From: JBGPTK01 sp963797765
GTDB taxonomy: Bacteria; Acidobacteriota; Terriglobia; Acidiferrales; UBA7541
Length of the DNA stretch: 64,000 nt
NCBI GenBank assembly: GCA_963797765.1
Contig: CAWCQU010000004.1
Span: 310,001-374,000, forward strand
Reading direction: 5' to 3'
Below are positions 1-7,650 of the stretch, in pieces. Within the stretch, counting starts at the first letter, position 1; the number at the start of each line of letters is the position of its first letter. The position numbers were made by a program, and so were the translations under genes. The notes beneath the pieces were generated by a model. It did not search any database. It saw only the letters and a program-made list of their open reading frames with translations, and was not told the DNA's origin.

Positions 1-61
1 CGGAAACAATCTGCGTCGCAAGAAGAATCGCTGCAACAAGAAGTGTGGATTTCGCGAACAT
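1..61 (-). CDS. Secreted protein, N-terminal fragment cut by the window edge
   Basis: Only the first 20 codons are visible, starting at an ATG whose complement is at 59-61. They read MFAKSTLLVAAILLATQIVS, a short basic n-region followed by a hydrophobic stretch, which is a signal peptide or membrane anchor. A GAGGAG Shine-Dalgarno lies about 6 bases upstream, so the start is well supported. It follows the arginase-family gene on the same strand by 86 bases and may share its transcript. The function cannot be told from what is left. Confidence 0.6.
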   Translation of the reverse strand, partial: MFAKSTLLVAAILLATQIVS

Positions 62-147
62 GTTCGGCTCCTCTTGGCCGGCAACGGCTGTGACAAGTGA
101 TCTTTGCCGGTCAATCTATGGGACGTCAGTTCAGGAGCCGAGGTTTC

Positions 148-1305
148 TCAGTCCTGATCGGCGGATTCGGCGGACGGCTCAGAGGCGTCAGCGACTGCAG
201 TGGTTTCAGAGGTCTCAGTGGTTTCTACGGTTCCAACAGGTTCAGTGCTTGGTCCAGCAGCTTCAGAAGACGATGAAGATGCAGATTTCCCAGCAGCAAC
301 CGCGGTCTCGCGCGGCGCGTGCGCAATTTCAGGTTCCGCTGCAGCCGCAGACTTCTCGGGCGCCGCAGCTCCAATCGCCGCCAGGCGAGTAGCGAATACC
401 GACACAATCAGCTCAACCAATTTTTTCGCCGCGCTCCCGTCGGGATCGCGCTCCGGGTTATACGCGGTCACTTCCACCGCCGCCAAATGATTCTGCCGCG
501 TGAAAACTTCCAGAGCCTCCCGCACTTCTTCGAAGCTGAGTCCTTGCTCCGCCGGCAAATTCGTCGCGCCGAATTCCGCGCCCGCGATCACGTCCACATC
601 GAAATGCAAAACAAATTCATGTCCAATAACGTTGCTTCCGCCGTGAATCCCCACGACTGCGGCCTGTGCTGCCGCCGTCGCGCCCAGGCGCTTCACGTCG
701 CTCGCCAGATAACGCCGAATCGGCGACGTGCGCAGAAATTCTTCCTCCGGCGGATCGAGCCGGCCCACCCCGAAAAGCGCGATGTCCGGATCGCGCACCA
801 GCGGCGGATCGGGCCAGAAACGCACCAACTCCGCTGCCCCGCGCCCGGCAAGATGCGAAACCACCATTCCGTCGATGCAACCGGAATGGGTGGTCGCCGG
901 AACATTCAAATCCGCATCGCTATCCATGTAGAGCATGCTGACGTGACGGAAATATCGCCGCAACCCGGCCACGGTGGCCAAAGCGATCGAACAATCGCCT
1001 CCCAGAATCAGCGGCAGCGCTCCACTCTTCACCGCCATTTCCACTCGCGGCTTCAGCGATTCGATGGATTTCAAAACGCGCGGCAAATTCCGCGCGCGCG
1101 GGCTTTCGGCATCAGCTTGAAATAGTTGTACGGGATCGTCGCCCAGGTCATTCACTTCGTAGCCCGCGTTGCGCAGCCCTTCCGCCAGTCCGGCAGCTCG
1201 CAGAGCCGCCGGCGCGCGCTCATGTCCCAGGGCGAGCGAGGCTGCACTCGTCGGCGCGCCCAGCAGGACGATTTTATTCGGCTGTCTTACGATTTTCACC
1301 GCCAC
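148..1305 (-). CDS. Arginase/agmatinase-fold (ureohydrolase family) protein with altered metal ligands and Ser/Thr/Glu-rich tail
   Basis: The first ~310 residues follow the ureohydrolase fold, which in the family hydrolyses guanidino compounds with a binuclear Mn site. Expected metal-binding motifs are present but changed. GGDHS is GGDCS (Cys105). DxHxD is DSDAD (Asp128, Asp130 replacing His, Asp132). The last pair is kept as FDVDV (Asp236, Asp238). Residues from ~312 to 385 form a low-complexity Ala/Ser/Thr/Glu tail with no match I recognise. The start is GTG with GGAG 8 bases upstream. It lies 49 bases downstream of ispH on the same strand. Family membership is clear. Substrate is unknown, and the two missing histidines make ordinary arginase activity doubtful. 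Confidence 0.75.
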   Translation of the reverse strand: MAVKIVRQPNKIVLLGAPTSAASLALGHERAPAALRAAGLAEGLRNAGYEVNDLGDDPVQLFQADAESPRARNLPRVLKSIESLKPRVEMAVKSGALPLILGGDCSIALATVAGLRRYFRHVSMLYMDSDADLNVPATTHSGCIDGMVVSHLAGRGAAELVRFWPDPPLVRDPDIALFGVGRLDPPEEEFLRTSPIRRYLASDVKRLGATAAAQAAVVGIHGGSNVIGHEFVLHFDVDVIAGAEFGATNLPAEQGLSFEEVREALEVFTRQNHLAAVEVTAYNPERDPDGSAAKKLVELIVSVFATRLAAIGAAAPEKSAAAAEPEIAHAPRETAVAAGKSASSSSSEAAGPSTEPVGTVETTETSETTAVADASEPSAESADQD

Positions 1306-1354
1306 AGAAGGGGCTCCACTGCAACGTTTCCGCCGGAGCGGCGGCAGCTTAAAA

Positions 1355-2359
1355 CTAATCCGCGGAGCTGGTGCTGCGCCGGGCCGCCAGTTCCGGCGGG
1401 AGAGTGAAACGCACGTCTTCGCGAATCAAATCAAGATCCTCATGATTGGTGAACCCCAGGCTGGAAACACGCTGGCTCACCTGCTCCACCAAGATTTCCG
1501 GCGCCGATGCGCCCGCCGTCAGACCCAGCCGCGTGACGCCTTCCAGCCATTCCGGCGAGATGTCATTCGCATCTTCTATCAACCGCGCGGCCACTCCCGC
1601 GCGCTGCGCCACCTCTACCAACCGGTTCGAATTCGAGCTGTTGGCCGATCCCACCACGAAAATCAATTCCACATCGCGCGTCAGCGCCTCCACTGCTTCC
1701 TGCCGATTCTGCGTTGCGTAACAAATGTCATCGGAGGCTGGTCCGGCAATTCCGGGAAACCGTTCGCGCAGCCGCGCCACAATTTCCTGAGTGTCGTAAA
1801 GGCTCAGCGTCGTCTGCGTCAGATAGGCAAGGTGATCGGGATCGGCCACTTCGAGTTGGTCCACTTCCTCCACCGTGCCCACTACCACCGTGCGATCCGG
1901 GGCTTCGCCCGAAGTCCCCACAATTTCCTGGTGATCCTTATGCCCAATCAGAATCAGTGTGCGCCCTTCGCGCGCAAATTTCAGCGCCTCCAGGTGAACT
2001 TTCGTCACCAGCGGACAAGTTGCGTCAATTACGCGCAAAGACCGCTCGTCGGCTTCCTGCCTCACCCGCGGCGGCACGCCGTGCGCGCTGAAAACCAGCA
2101 CCGCGCCTTCCGGCACCTCCGCAATAGACTCTACAAATATCGCCCCGCGCCGCCGCAACTGGTCCACTACGTAGCGGTTATGCACAATCTCGTGATGCAC
2201 ATAAACCGGCGCCCCGTACGCCTCCAAAGCCAGCTCCACAATGTCCACCGCGCGTACCACTCCGGCACAAAACCCCCGCGGACGCACCCGCACCAGCGTT
2301 TTGGTCCCCTTCGCTGTCGCGCCGTTCCGCGTCCCCGAAATTTGCGTAAAATTAGCCAA
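1355..2359 (-). CDS. ispH: 4-hydroxy-3-methylbut-2-enyl diphosphate reductase
   Basis: IspH (LytB) makes IPP and DMAPP from HMBPP in the last step of the MEP isoprenoid pathway, using a [4Fe-4S] cluster in the cytoplasm. All three cluster cysteines are visible in their motifs: PRGFCAG (Cys31), DATCP (Cys115) and DDICYATQ (Cys213). The length of 334 residues is usual for the family. The start appears to be TTG, preceded by GGGAGAG. I see no ATG that would fit. It is the first gene of a minus-strand group that continues into the arginase-family gene. Confidence 0.95.
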   Translation of the reverse strand: MANFTQISGTRNGATAKGTKTLVRVRPRGFCAGVVRAVDIVELALEAYGAPVYVHHEIVHNRYVVDQLRRRGAIFVESIAEVPEGAVLVFSAHGVPPRVRQEADERSLRVIDATCPLVTKVHLEALKFAREGRTLILIGHKDHQEIVGTSGEAPDRTVVVGTVEEVDQLEVADPDHLAYLTQTTLSLYDTQEIVARLRERFPGIAGPASDDICYATQNRQEAVEALTRDVELIFVVGSANSSNSNRLVEVAQRAGVAARLIEDANDISPEWLEGVTRLGLTAGASAPEILVEQVSQRVSSLGFTNHEDLDLIREDVRFTLPPELAARRSTSSAD

Positions 2360-2941
2360 ATGTCTCTCCCTATTCCTAAGCCAATCTTACCCCATCCGCT
2401 TCCTTCCTCGCCACCCTGCTTTTCCTCCAGAGTCCCTTCAAGCACTTAACTTTGCGAAAGGTTCGACGCCTTGATGGATGCCCGAGACCGCATCAGGAGT
2501 TGTGTAAGCCCGCTAAAAAGCGTTGCAAATTCAGCCTCTCCAAAAGACTGGATAAATGAGGCCGGTCGAGTGGGGCGCCGAGAATTGTCGGCCGCAAGAA
2601 ATGGCGCGGTGAACATTCGTACTTCAAAATGTGAGTACTGGAACGCCTGTATTTTATTGACTAGAAATATTCGCAAGGTAGCATTCGACCAGACCATAAT
2701 TTTCCAGGCTGTATGAGGGATAGACGAAACGCCCGATAGACAAGGTGTATTGCAATCCCTGTCCATGCGGGAGCAAGAATCGCCACCCGATCAGCAATAT
2801 TTCGACCGGGCAGAACTGTGCAAATTGCGCGCGTTCGCCGGGAAATTTGAGGTTTCTCTTCACCAGGCAGCAGCAGTGAACTCGCGCCAGCGCCGAGCCC
2901 AGCTTGAAATCTCGCGCTGGTTGCCGCAGGAGCGGATCTCG
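2360..2941. other. Intergenic region between divergent ispH and multicopper oxidase genes
   Basis: This 580-base stretch should hold the promoters of both flanking genes. A minus-strand frame of 106 codons (2446-2766) runs through it but has no ribosome binding site and no domain I know. The multicopper oxidase frame is open upstream to 2750, but that part does not look like protein-coding sequence of the family. I see no RNA gene here. Confidence 0.4.
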
Positions 2942-4720
2942 ATGAAAATCCTTCAACGCATTGTCATCTGTATACTGGTTTGCGGAACCGCATTTCTGTT
3001 CTCGCCGGCTCCCACTTCTTCTCAGGCTGCTGCCGGAGTCGGCGCCCCTGTTCCCGTCGCGCTGGTTCCTAATCCGTGCACGCCACGATTCGCGGCCGGC
3101 AGCGTGGTTCACCAGCCCCCCGAACTCTACAGCGAGAATGGCGTGTTGAATGTGAGGTTCTCCTACCAGGAAACAACGGATTCCGTCGGCAGATTGCTGC
3201 ACTGCTTTATGACGCCCGACGGTATGCAGGAACCCACTTTGCATGTGAACCCCGGCGATACTTTGAATATCACCGTGACGAACAATACCCTCGCCTCTCC
3301 CCTCGGTGAGGTTTACACCGCGCCGAATTGCGGAGACACGACCGTCGAGTTCACCCCTCCGGCCAGCGGCATCACTTCCATCGGCTCGTCGGTAAATATC
3401 CATTATCACGGCACGAATGTCACTCCCCAGTGCGGCGGAGACAACGTCACCCGAACCCTGATCAATTCTGGCAGCACCTTCCAATATCACTTCTCATTTC
3501 CCAAGAACGAACCGCCGGGCCTTTATTGGTATCACCCGCACGTTCACGGACTCGCCGAACGGGATCTTCTGGGAGGCGCAACCGGAGTGCTCGTATTGGG
3601 CGGAATCCAAAAAGTGCAGCCCGCGGTCCGCGGATTGCGCGAGCGCATTCTGGTGATGCGCGATCAGCCTCAGATTCAGGGAGCGGACGAAGGCCCGGGC
3701 AATTGCGGCGTGGGAGTTCCCTTCCAGGATCTCAGCGTCAACTATGTGCCCATCGATTCCAAGCTGCACCAAAACGGCAACGTAACTTTCACTCCTGCCG
3801 TCCTGCGCATGGAGCGCGGCGAAACTCAATTCTGGCGCGTCAGCAACAGCACCGCCGACACCATCCTCGACCTGCAAGTGCTCTATGACGGAGTTCCACA
3901 AACTCTTAAAATTGTGGGAATTGATGCAGTCCCGGTGAATTCACAGGACGGCACCGAACCCGGCCATCTGATTCCGGTGACGCACTACCGGCTGCCGGTC
4001 GCGGGACGAGTGGAATTCCTGGTCGAAGCTCCCTCACCGCGCGTCCGGGTAGCGCAGCTCATCACCAACAACATCAACACTGGACCTCAAGGCGATTGTG
4101 ATCCCACCCGCCCCGTCTTCAACATTGCCCTGAGCGGGGATCGCGAACATGAAGGAGATCGAGATAGAGATGAGGATCGGGATCGGGACCACGATCGCGG
4201 CGACCATGAAGGCGATTTCCACGGCTCGTTTGAGGGCCAGCAGCGGTTTGGCGGAGCCCACAACGTGCCGATTACCGCCACTCGCACCCTCCAGTTCAGC
4301 GAAAACCAGCCGAGCCAATTTTTCATCGCCGTCGAGGGAGTGGAGCCGGTCGTATTCAATAGCAACAATCCTCCCGCCATCGTCACCACGCAAGGCGCGA
4401 TGGAGATTTGGACCATTCAAAACCTGGCCCAGGAAAGTCACGATTTCCATCTGCACCAGATCCATTACAAAGTTTTGGCCCAGGAAAATTTCGAGATCAA
4501 CGGTGCTCATCCGGCGCCGGGAATCGAAGGCCAATTTATGGACACCATCGATATTCCGCCCTGGGACAACGTCAATCATCCGAACGGTCCTGTGCCGCAG
4601 GTTAAGCTGCTGATGGATTTCCGCGGCATGGACGTTGGATCGTTCGTCTATCACTGCCACATTCTCTCTCACGAAGACCTGGGAATGATGGCGATCATCC
4701 AGGTGAACCCGAAGAAGTAG
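2942..4720 (+). CDS. Secreted multicopper oxidase (cupredoxin family)
   Basis: A 592-residue exported oxidase of the laccase/CueO-like superfamily, which couples substrate oxidation to reduction of O2 to water. The start at 2942 is chosen because MKILQRIVICILVCG begins a clear signal peptide. Copper motifs appear in order: HYHGTN (His154, 156), WYHPHVHG (His198, 200, 202), HDFHLHQ near 500, and HCHILSHEDLGMM near 571-583, which supplies type 1 Cu ligands with an axial Met. A run rich in Asp, Arg and His sits at about residues 400-432 between conserved domains. Substrate cannot be told. A strong terminator follows at 4777-4818. Confidence 0.88.
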   Translation: MKILQRIVICILVCGTAFLFSPAPTSSQAAAGVGAPVPVALVPNPCTPRFAAGSVVHQPPELYSENGVLNVRFSYQETTDSVGRLLHCFMTPDGMQEPTLHVNPGDTLNITVTNNTLASPLGEVYTAPNCGDTTVEFTPPASGITSIGSSVNIHYHGTNVTPQCGGDNVTRTLINSGSTFQYHFSFPKNEPPGLYWYHPHVHGLAERDLLGGATGVLVLGGIQKVQPAVRGLRERILVMRDQPQIQGADEGPGNCGVGVPFQDLSVNYVPIDSKLHQNGNVTFTPAVLRMERGETQFWRVSNSTADTILDLQVLYDGVPQTLKIVGIDAVPVNSQDGTEPGHLIPVTHYRLPVAGRVEFLVEAPSPRVRVAQLITNNINTGPQGDCDPTRPVFNIALSGDREHEGDRDRDEDRDRDHDRGDHEGDFHGSFEGQQRFGGAHNVPITATRTLQFSENQPSQFFIAVEGVEPVVFNSNNPPAIVTTQGAMEIWTIQNLAQESHDFHLHQIHYKVLAQENFEINGAHPAPGIEGQFMDTIDIPPWDNVNHPNGPVPQVKLLMDFRGMDVGSFVYHCHILSHEDLGMMAIIQVNPKK

Positions 4721-4776
4721 TTCGGCGGCGTGAACCAGGTTCCGTCCAGGATTGATTGGGTAGATGGAGAGTAGTT

Positions 4777-4818
4777 TCGCGGCTTCCGGGATCAATCCCG
4801 GAAGCCGCGATCTTTTTT
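4777..4818 (+). terminator. Rho-independent terminator of the multicopper oxidase gene
   Basis: A perfect 16-bp stem (4777-4792 with 4795-4810) is closed by a very short loop and followed directly by a run of T at 4813-4818. It lies about 55 bases after the stop codon of the oxidase. Confidence 0.85.
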
Positions 4819-4832
4819 CCAACGCCTTTGTG

Positions 4833-4859
4833 GTCATTCCGAGCGCAGCGAGGAATCTC
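4833..4859 (+). repeat. Copy of dispersed GTCATTCCGAGCG...GAGGAATC repeat
   Basis: Core GTCATTCCGAGCGCAGCGAG followed by GAATCTC. Related copies are at 13845-13870 (inverted), 33850-33876 (inverted, inside a gene), 42332-42356, 50198-50232 and 60128-60154. The following ~110 bases up to the CA-like gene also resemble the longer element at 50168-50335, including a GACTTTTTCGCAG end. Confidence 0.75.
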
Positions 4860-4973
4860 CGGGTTGTGGAGTCCGATGCATTCCATCGGACCAGAGAAAG
4901 CACTGAATGCTTGAGAGGTAGAGACTTTCTCCGTCGAATTTCGTGGAGTGGTCCTCGACTTTTTCGCAGTCTC

Positions 4974-5837
4974 TTATTGCGGCTCGCTCACCGGCCTGTT
5001 ATGGAGGGGCTGAAGCGGCCTCGCGGTATTGTGATAATGCTTCACGTATTCAGCGATCTGGCCCTCGGAAAGCTCAATCGGATTCTTCATCACAATCCAG
5101 GTGACCACTTCATTGCACATCGGAGTGGTCAGCGATCCCGGATACCGGTAAAAACTCCGGTCCACCGGCAGCAAGTCAGCGGGATTGATCTTGACTCCCT
5201 CGACTTTCACTTCTTTCCCTGGCGCGGGAATGTTTTCCCACAATTCTTTGATCACCGGATTTTCCTTGCCCGCAACGATTGGAACCTCCACCACCAGGAA
5301 CACGCCTTCCGGCGAAAAATGCACGAATTGCACCGACATTCTGGGCCGTTTCCCATCGATCGCATTCTCGCCCGGCTCGCGGAAATGCAGCTCAGTAAGA
5401 AAATAGGGCTTCTTCCCGACGGTGAGCCAGTAATTATCCGGAAACTTCACCAGGATGCGATACTCGTTGCAATCGTTGATGATGTCCAAATCGGCCGCTT
5501 TGTAATTAAACTTAGGAATTGCAATTCGAAGTTTCTCGGCCCCGCGGATATCAATCGGCGCCTGCATCTTTCCAGTGGTGCAAATCCCCGGCCAATGCGC
5601 GGGACCAAGAGGTCCGTCCTCATAAGTAAATTTCGGCGCGCATTTTTCCTCGCCCATCGGCAAGTGCAAGTGGTGGTGGTCGCCCTGCCCGTGCTGCGCA
5701 TGCTGGTCATGTTGCGCCGTCATCGCCGTCGCGGACGCCAACTCCATCCGATCGCCGCCACCCGGCGCACTCACGGCGCCCAAAGAAACCAATAAAAAAG
5801 TAAGCCCGCACACGCCGGCAACCCGCTCGCAAATCAT
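4974..5837 (-). CDS. Alpha-carbonic-anhydrase-related protein, zinc site degenerate, secreted
   Basis: The alpha-CA fold is clear from GPAHWPGI near residue 78, the SLTTPMCNEVVTW segment and the C-terminal RPLQPLHNR motif. A signal peptide covers about the first 23 residues, with GGAGG upstream of the ATG at 5837. A His-rich stretch at residues 43-58 precedes the domain. In active enzymes three histidines bind zinc (HFH...H). Here the motif reads HFR (His151, Arg153) and the third position is Gln170, with Asn157 in place of the SEH histidine. Two of three ligands are therefore gone. It resembles animal CA-related proteins in this respect and is probably not a CO2 hydratase. It converges with the multicopper oxidase gene. 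Confidence 0.85.
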   Translation of the reverse strand: MICERVAGVCGLTFLLVSLGAVSAPGGGDRMELASATAMTAQHDQHAQHGQGDHHHLHLPMGEEKCAPKFTYEDGPLGPAHWPGICTTGKMQAPIDIRGAEKLRIAIPKFNYKAADLDIINDCNEYRILVKFPDNYWLTVGKKPYFLTELHFREPGENAIDGKRPRMSVQFVHFSPEGVFLVVEVPIVAGKENPVIKELWENIPAPGKEVKVEGVKINPADLLPVDRSFYRYPGSLTTPMCNEVVTWIVMKNPIELSEGQIAEYVKHYHNTARPLQPLHNRPVSEPQ

Positions 5838-5960
5838 CTCCCACCCTCCAACGCTCGCGTCTGGCCCTAAAGCTTATACGAAATGCCAGAGGCTGTGCCG
5901 GCCAGGCAACCCATTGTTTCCTGGGCGGGTGGGTCAGGGTTAACGCGACGTGACGGTTTT

Positions 5961-6025
5961 GGGTGCCGCACCCTTCGTTTTTAAGGGTGCGGTTCTTGAC
6001 TTTGGTTTTTCCTTCTCTTCTTCGA
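5961..6025 (-). pseudogene. REP palindrome (copy 1) plus remnant of a RAYT C-terminus
   Basis: The palindrome CCGCACCCTT / AAGGGTGCGG occupies 5966-5975 and 5983-5992 with a 7-base loop. Read on the minus strand, the DNA after it (6025 towards 5961) encodes VEEEKEKPKSRTAPLKTKG, which matches the last residues of the complete RAYT at 6975-7607. This copy is therefore the decayed 3' end of another RAYT gene and not only a free repeat. Confidence 0.7.
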
Positions 6026-6066
6026 CCAAATATCTTCTTCGATCAAATTCTCACGGCCACCCGCCA
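6026..6066 (+). repeat. 41-base direct repeat, copy A
   Basis: The 41 bases starting CCAAATATCTTCTTCGATCA and ending CACGGCCACCCGCCA recur at 7708-7748 with one mismatch. The two copies bracket the hypothetical gene at 6107, the IS110 remnant and the RAYT. Confidence 0.8.
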
Positions 6067-6106
6067 ATATGACAGTTACAATCAACACTCCCCAGGGAGC
6101 GCACTG

Positions 6107-6760
6107 ATGTTAATTTCGCGAGTCATTTGCACCGCTGCTACCCTTCTCGTCTTAGCAATTGGATTTCGGACCAGCGCGGACAGCGACAACATCCTAAAGA
6201 AAAGGCTTTCAATCGAAACTCAAACTTCGACTTCAGTAAATTACGTCGCTTTACTTCTTCGCGACAGCGGCACCTGGGGAGGAATTGAGGACTATGAGTC
6301 TGGCTGCTCGGGGGAGCCAGAATCGCAGATGCCCGCGCTGGACGGCACCCTCGGCGATGGCCTTGTGCGGATACATCAACTCGAGAAATCACTCAAGTGG
6401 CAGATTATGGGGGATGGACTCGTAATCGTGAAAGGCAGTCCGGCACACTCCATCTTGGATACTAAAATAGCTCACTTCACGTTCAACGTTTACGACCCTC
6501 CCGATAAAATCACGAATGCTCTTCTCATGAGTCCTCCAGTGGCCAATAGCATCGCCCGGCAAGGTTTCTCCGTAGGCTCTCCAGAACTCGGATTCGCGCA
6601 GTCCAGAGCCGATTCAGAAAAACAGGTTACTCTGAACGAGGTAACGGTGAGGGAAGTCCTAAATTCGGTCGCGAAATCTTCCCATCCCCGGGTCTGGCTG
6701 TTTAAACAAAAGATTTGTGGCGGCCGCAAGGAACTGACGATTAATTGGCTTGTGAAATAA
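6107..6760 (+). CDS. Secreted protein of unknown function, possible STN-like C-terminal region
   Basis: The start at 6107 follows GGGAG by 8 bases and gives a signal peptide (MLISRVICTAATLLVLAIGF), so earlier in-frame codons were dropped. The 217-residue product is predicted to be exported. The stretch around residues 85-110 (LEKSLKWQIMGDGLVIV) and the end (VTLNEVTVREVLNSVAKSS then W) recall the alternating pattern of secretin/TonB short N-terminal domains, but this is a weak resemblance. The gene stands between repeat-rich DNA on both sides and may have come with it. Confidence 0.55.
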   Translation: MLISRVICTAATLLVLAIGFRTSADSDNILKKRLSIETQTSTSVNYVALLLRDSGTWGGIEDYESGCSGEPESQMPALDGTLGDGLVRIHQLEKSLKWQIMGDGLVIVKGSPAHSILDTKIAHFTFNVYDPPDKITNALLMSPPVANSIARQGFSVGSPELGFAQSRADSEKQVTLNEVTVREVLNSVAKSSHPRVWLFKQKICGGRKELTINWLVK

Positions 6761-6879
6761 TTTTGGCGGGTGGCCGAAGATTAAGCGCTCCGCAGGCTGA
6801 TTAGATGACGTTGTCGGCTCCTTCCTCCGAGTAAACTTGGTAGCGCGAACGACCAAGGCTCGGAAAAAGGAGCCGAGCA

Positions 6880-6992
6880 ATGATAATTATCGGATGTGAT
6901 TTTCACACACGTTACCAGCAGATTGCCATGGCCAACGACGAGACAGGAGAACTGCTTCTGGAGCGGCGTCTGGATCACCAGAGCGGTGAAGC
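6880..6992 (+). pseudogene. IS110-family transposase, N-terminal remnant
   Basis: The first 38 codons (MIIIGCDFHTRYQQIAMAND...) match the start of IS110-type DEDD transposases, including the first catalytic Asp in GCDFH. A GGAG ribosome site is embedded in a small hairpin just upstream. Coding similarity stops after SGEA, where the REP palindrome and RAYT begin. The remaining ~300 codons of an IS110 transposase are absent on both sides. Confidence 0.75.
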
Positions 6993-7607
6993 GCCGGGTG
7001 CCGCACCCTTCGTTTTTAAGGGTGCGGTTCTTGACTTTGACTTTTCTGTTTTATGTTCGACCCTTGTAGTTTCTCCTGCATCAACAGGATCGATTGCAAT
7101 CAGACCTTCTTCACCTTTTGCGTAGTAGGACCAACTGCTCCACGGCCAATCTTTCGGATGAACCACCAGTTTTCTTTTCACCGGATTGGCGTGCATGTAC
7201 TGCAATTTCTCTCGCACTTTCTTGCTGCTCCACACGTTGAAGTCGTAGAAGCGGCGTTGCCAGTACGCCCTTTCTTCCGTTGCGGCCGCTGCAAAGGCCA
7301 ACGACAACTGCCCCGGAGCTCTCTTCCTTCCTCTCCCGCGCAGCGCTCGAGAAACCTTCTGTTTGAGCACCTGCAACACTTTCGATGGCGTGCCTTTTCT
7401 CGGCTCGCTCACCAGTAAGTGCACATGTTCCGGCATCACCACATAACCGATCAGCCGGAAACCGTAACGGGCACGTACTTCGTCCAGGATTCGTACGAAC
7501 CGGTCGCGTGCCCGCCGCGTCCCCAAAAATGGAAGCCGCCGGTAACAACTGAAAGTAATAAAATGCAGGTCTCCACATCCGTAATATCGCCGAAGAGGAT
7601 TGCGCAT
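6975..7607 (-). CDS. REP-associated tyrosine transposase (RAYT, IS200/Y1 family)
   Basis: A 210-residue single-strand DNA nuclease/ligase of the Y1 HUH class that in known systems acts on REP palindromes. The HUH motif is MPEHVHLL (His61, His63) and the nucleophile is the Tyr in YMHANP (Tyr137). Arg/Lys-rich segments near 85-97 fit DNA binding. The last ~20 residues (SRTAPLKTKGAAP) are encoded by the REP palindrome itself, and the frame closes inside the antisense of the IS110 remnant. REPs in opposite orientation flank it at 6996-7027 and 7619-7650. The gene is intact and may be active. Confidence 0.88.
   Translation of the reverse strand: MRNPLRRYYGCGDLHFITFSCYRRLPFLGTRRARDRFVRILDEVRARYGFRLIGYVVMPEHVHLLVSEPRKGTPSKVLQVLKQKVSRALRGRGRKRAPGQLSLAFAAAATEERAYWQRRFYDFNVWSSKKVREKLQYMHANPVKRKLVVHPKDWPWSSWSYYAKGEEGLIAIDPVDAGETTRVEHKTEKSKSRTAPLKTKGAAPGASPLW
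6996..7027 (+). repeat. REP palindrome, copy 2 (RAYT left flank)
   Basis: GGGTG followed by a 10-bp stem CCGCACCCTT / AAGGGTGCGG with loop CGTTTTT. It overlaps the 3' end of the RAYT coding sequence. Confidence 0.85.
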
Positions 7608-7618
7608 CGAAGAAGAAC

Positions 7619-7650
7619 CCGCACCCTTAAACCCGAAGGGTGCGGCACCC
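7619..7650 (-). repeat. REP palindrome, copy 3 (RAYT right flank, inverted)
   Basis: The same 10-bp stem (7619-7628 with 7636-7645) with loop AAACCCG, followed by CACCC. It lies in opposite orientation to copy 2, 11 bases upstream of the RAYT start codon. Confidence 0.85.

Noticed and set aside
1169..2449. 426-codon plus-strand open frame
   Set aside because: It is the antisense of ispH, which has all its family motifs. The frame encodes Arg/His/Pro-rich sequence typical of shadows in GC-rich DNA.
2446..2766. 106-codon minus-strand frame between ispH and the multicopper oxidase
   Set aside because: No Shine-Dalgarno, no recognisable domain and no conserved partner. Left as intergenic.
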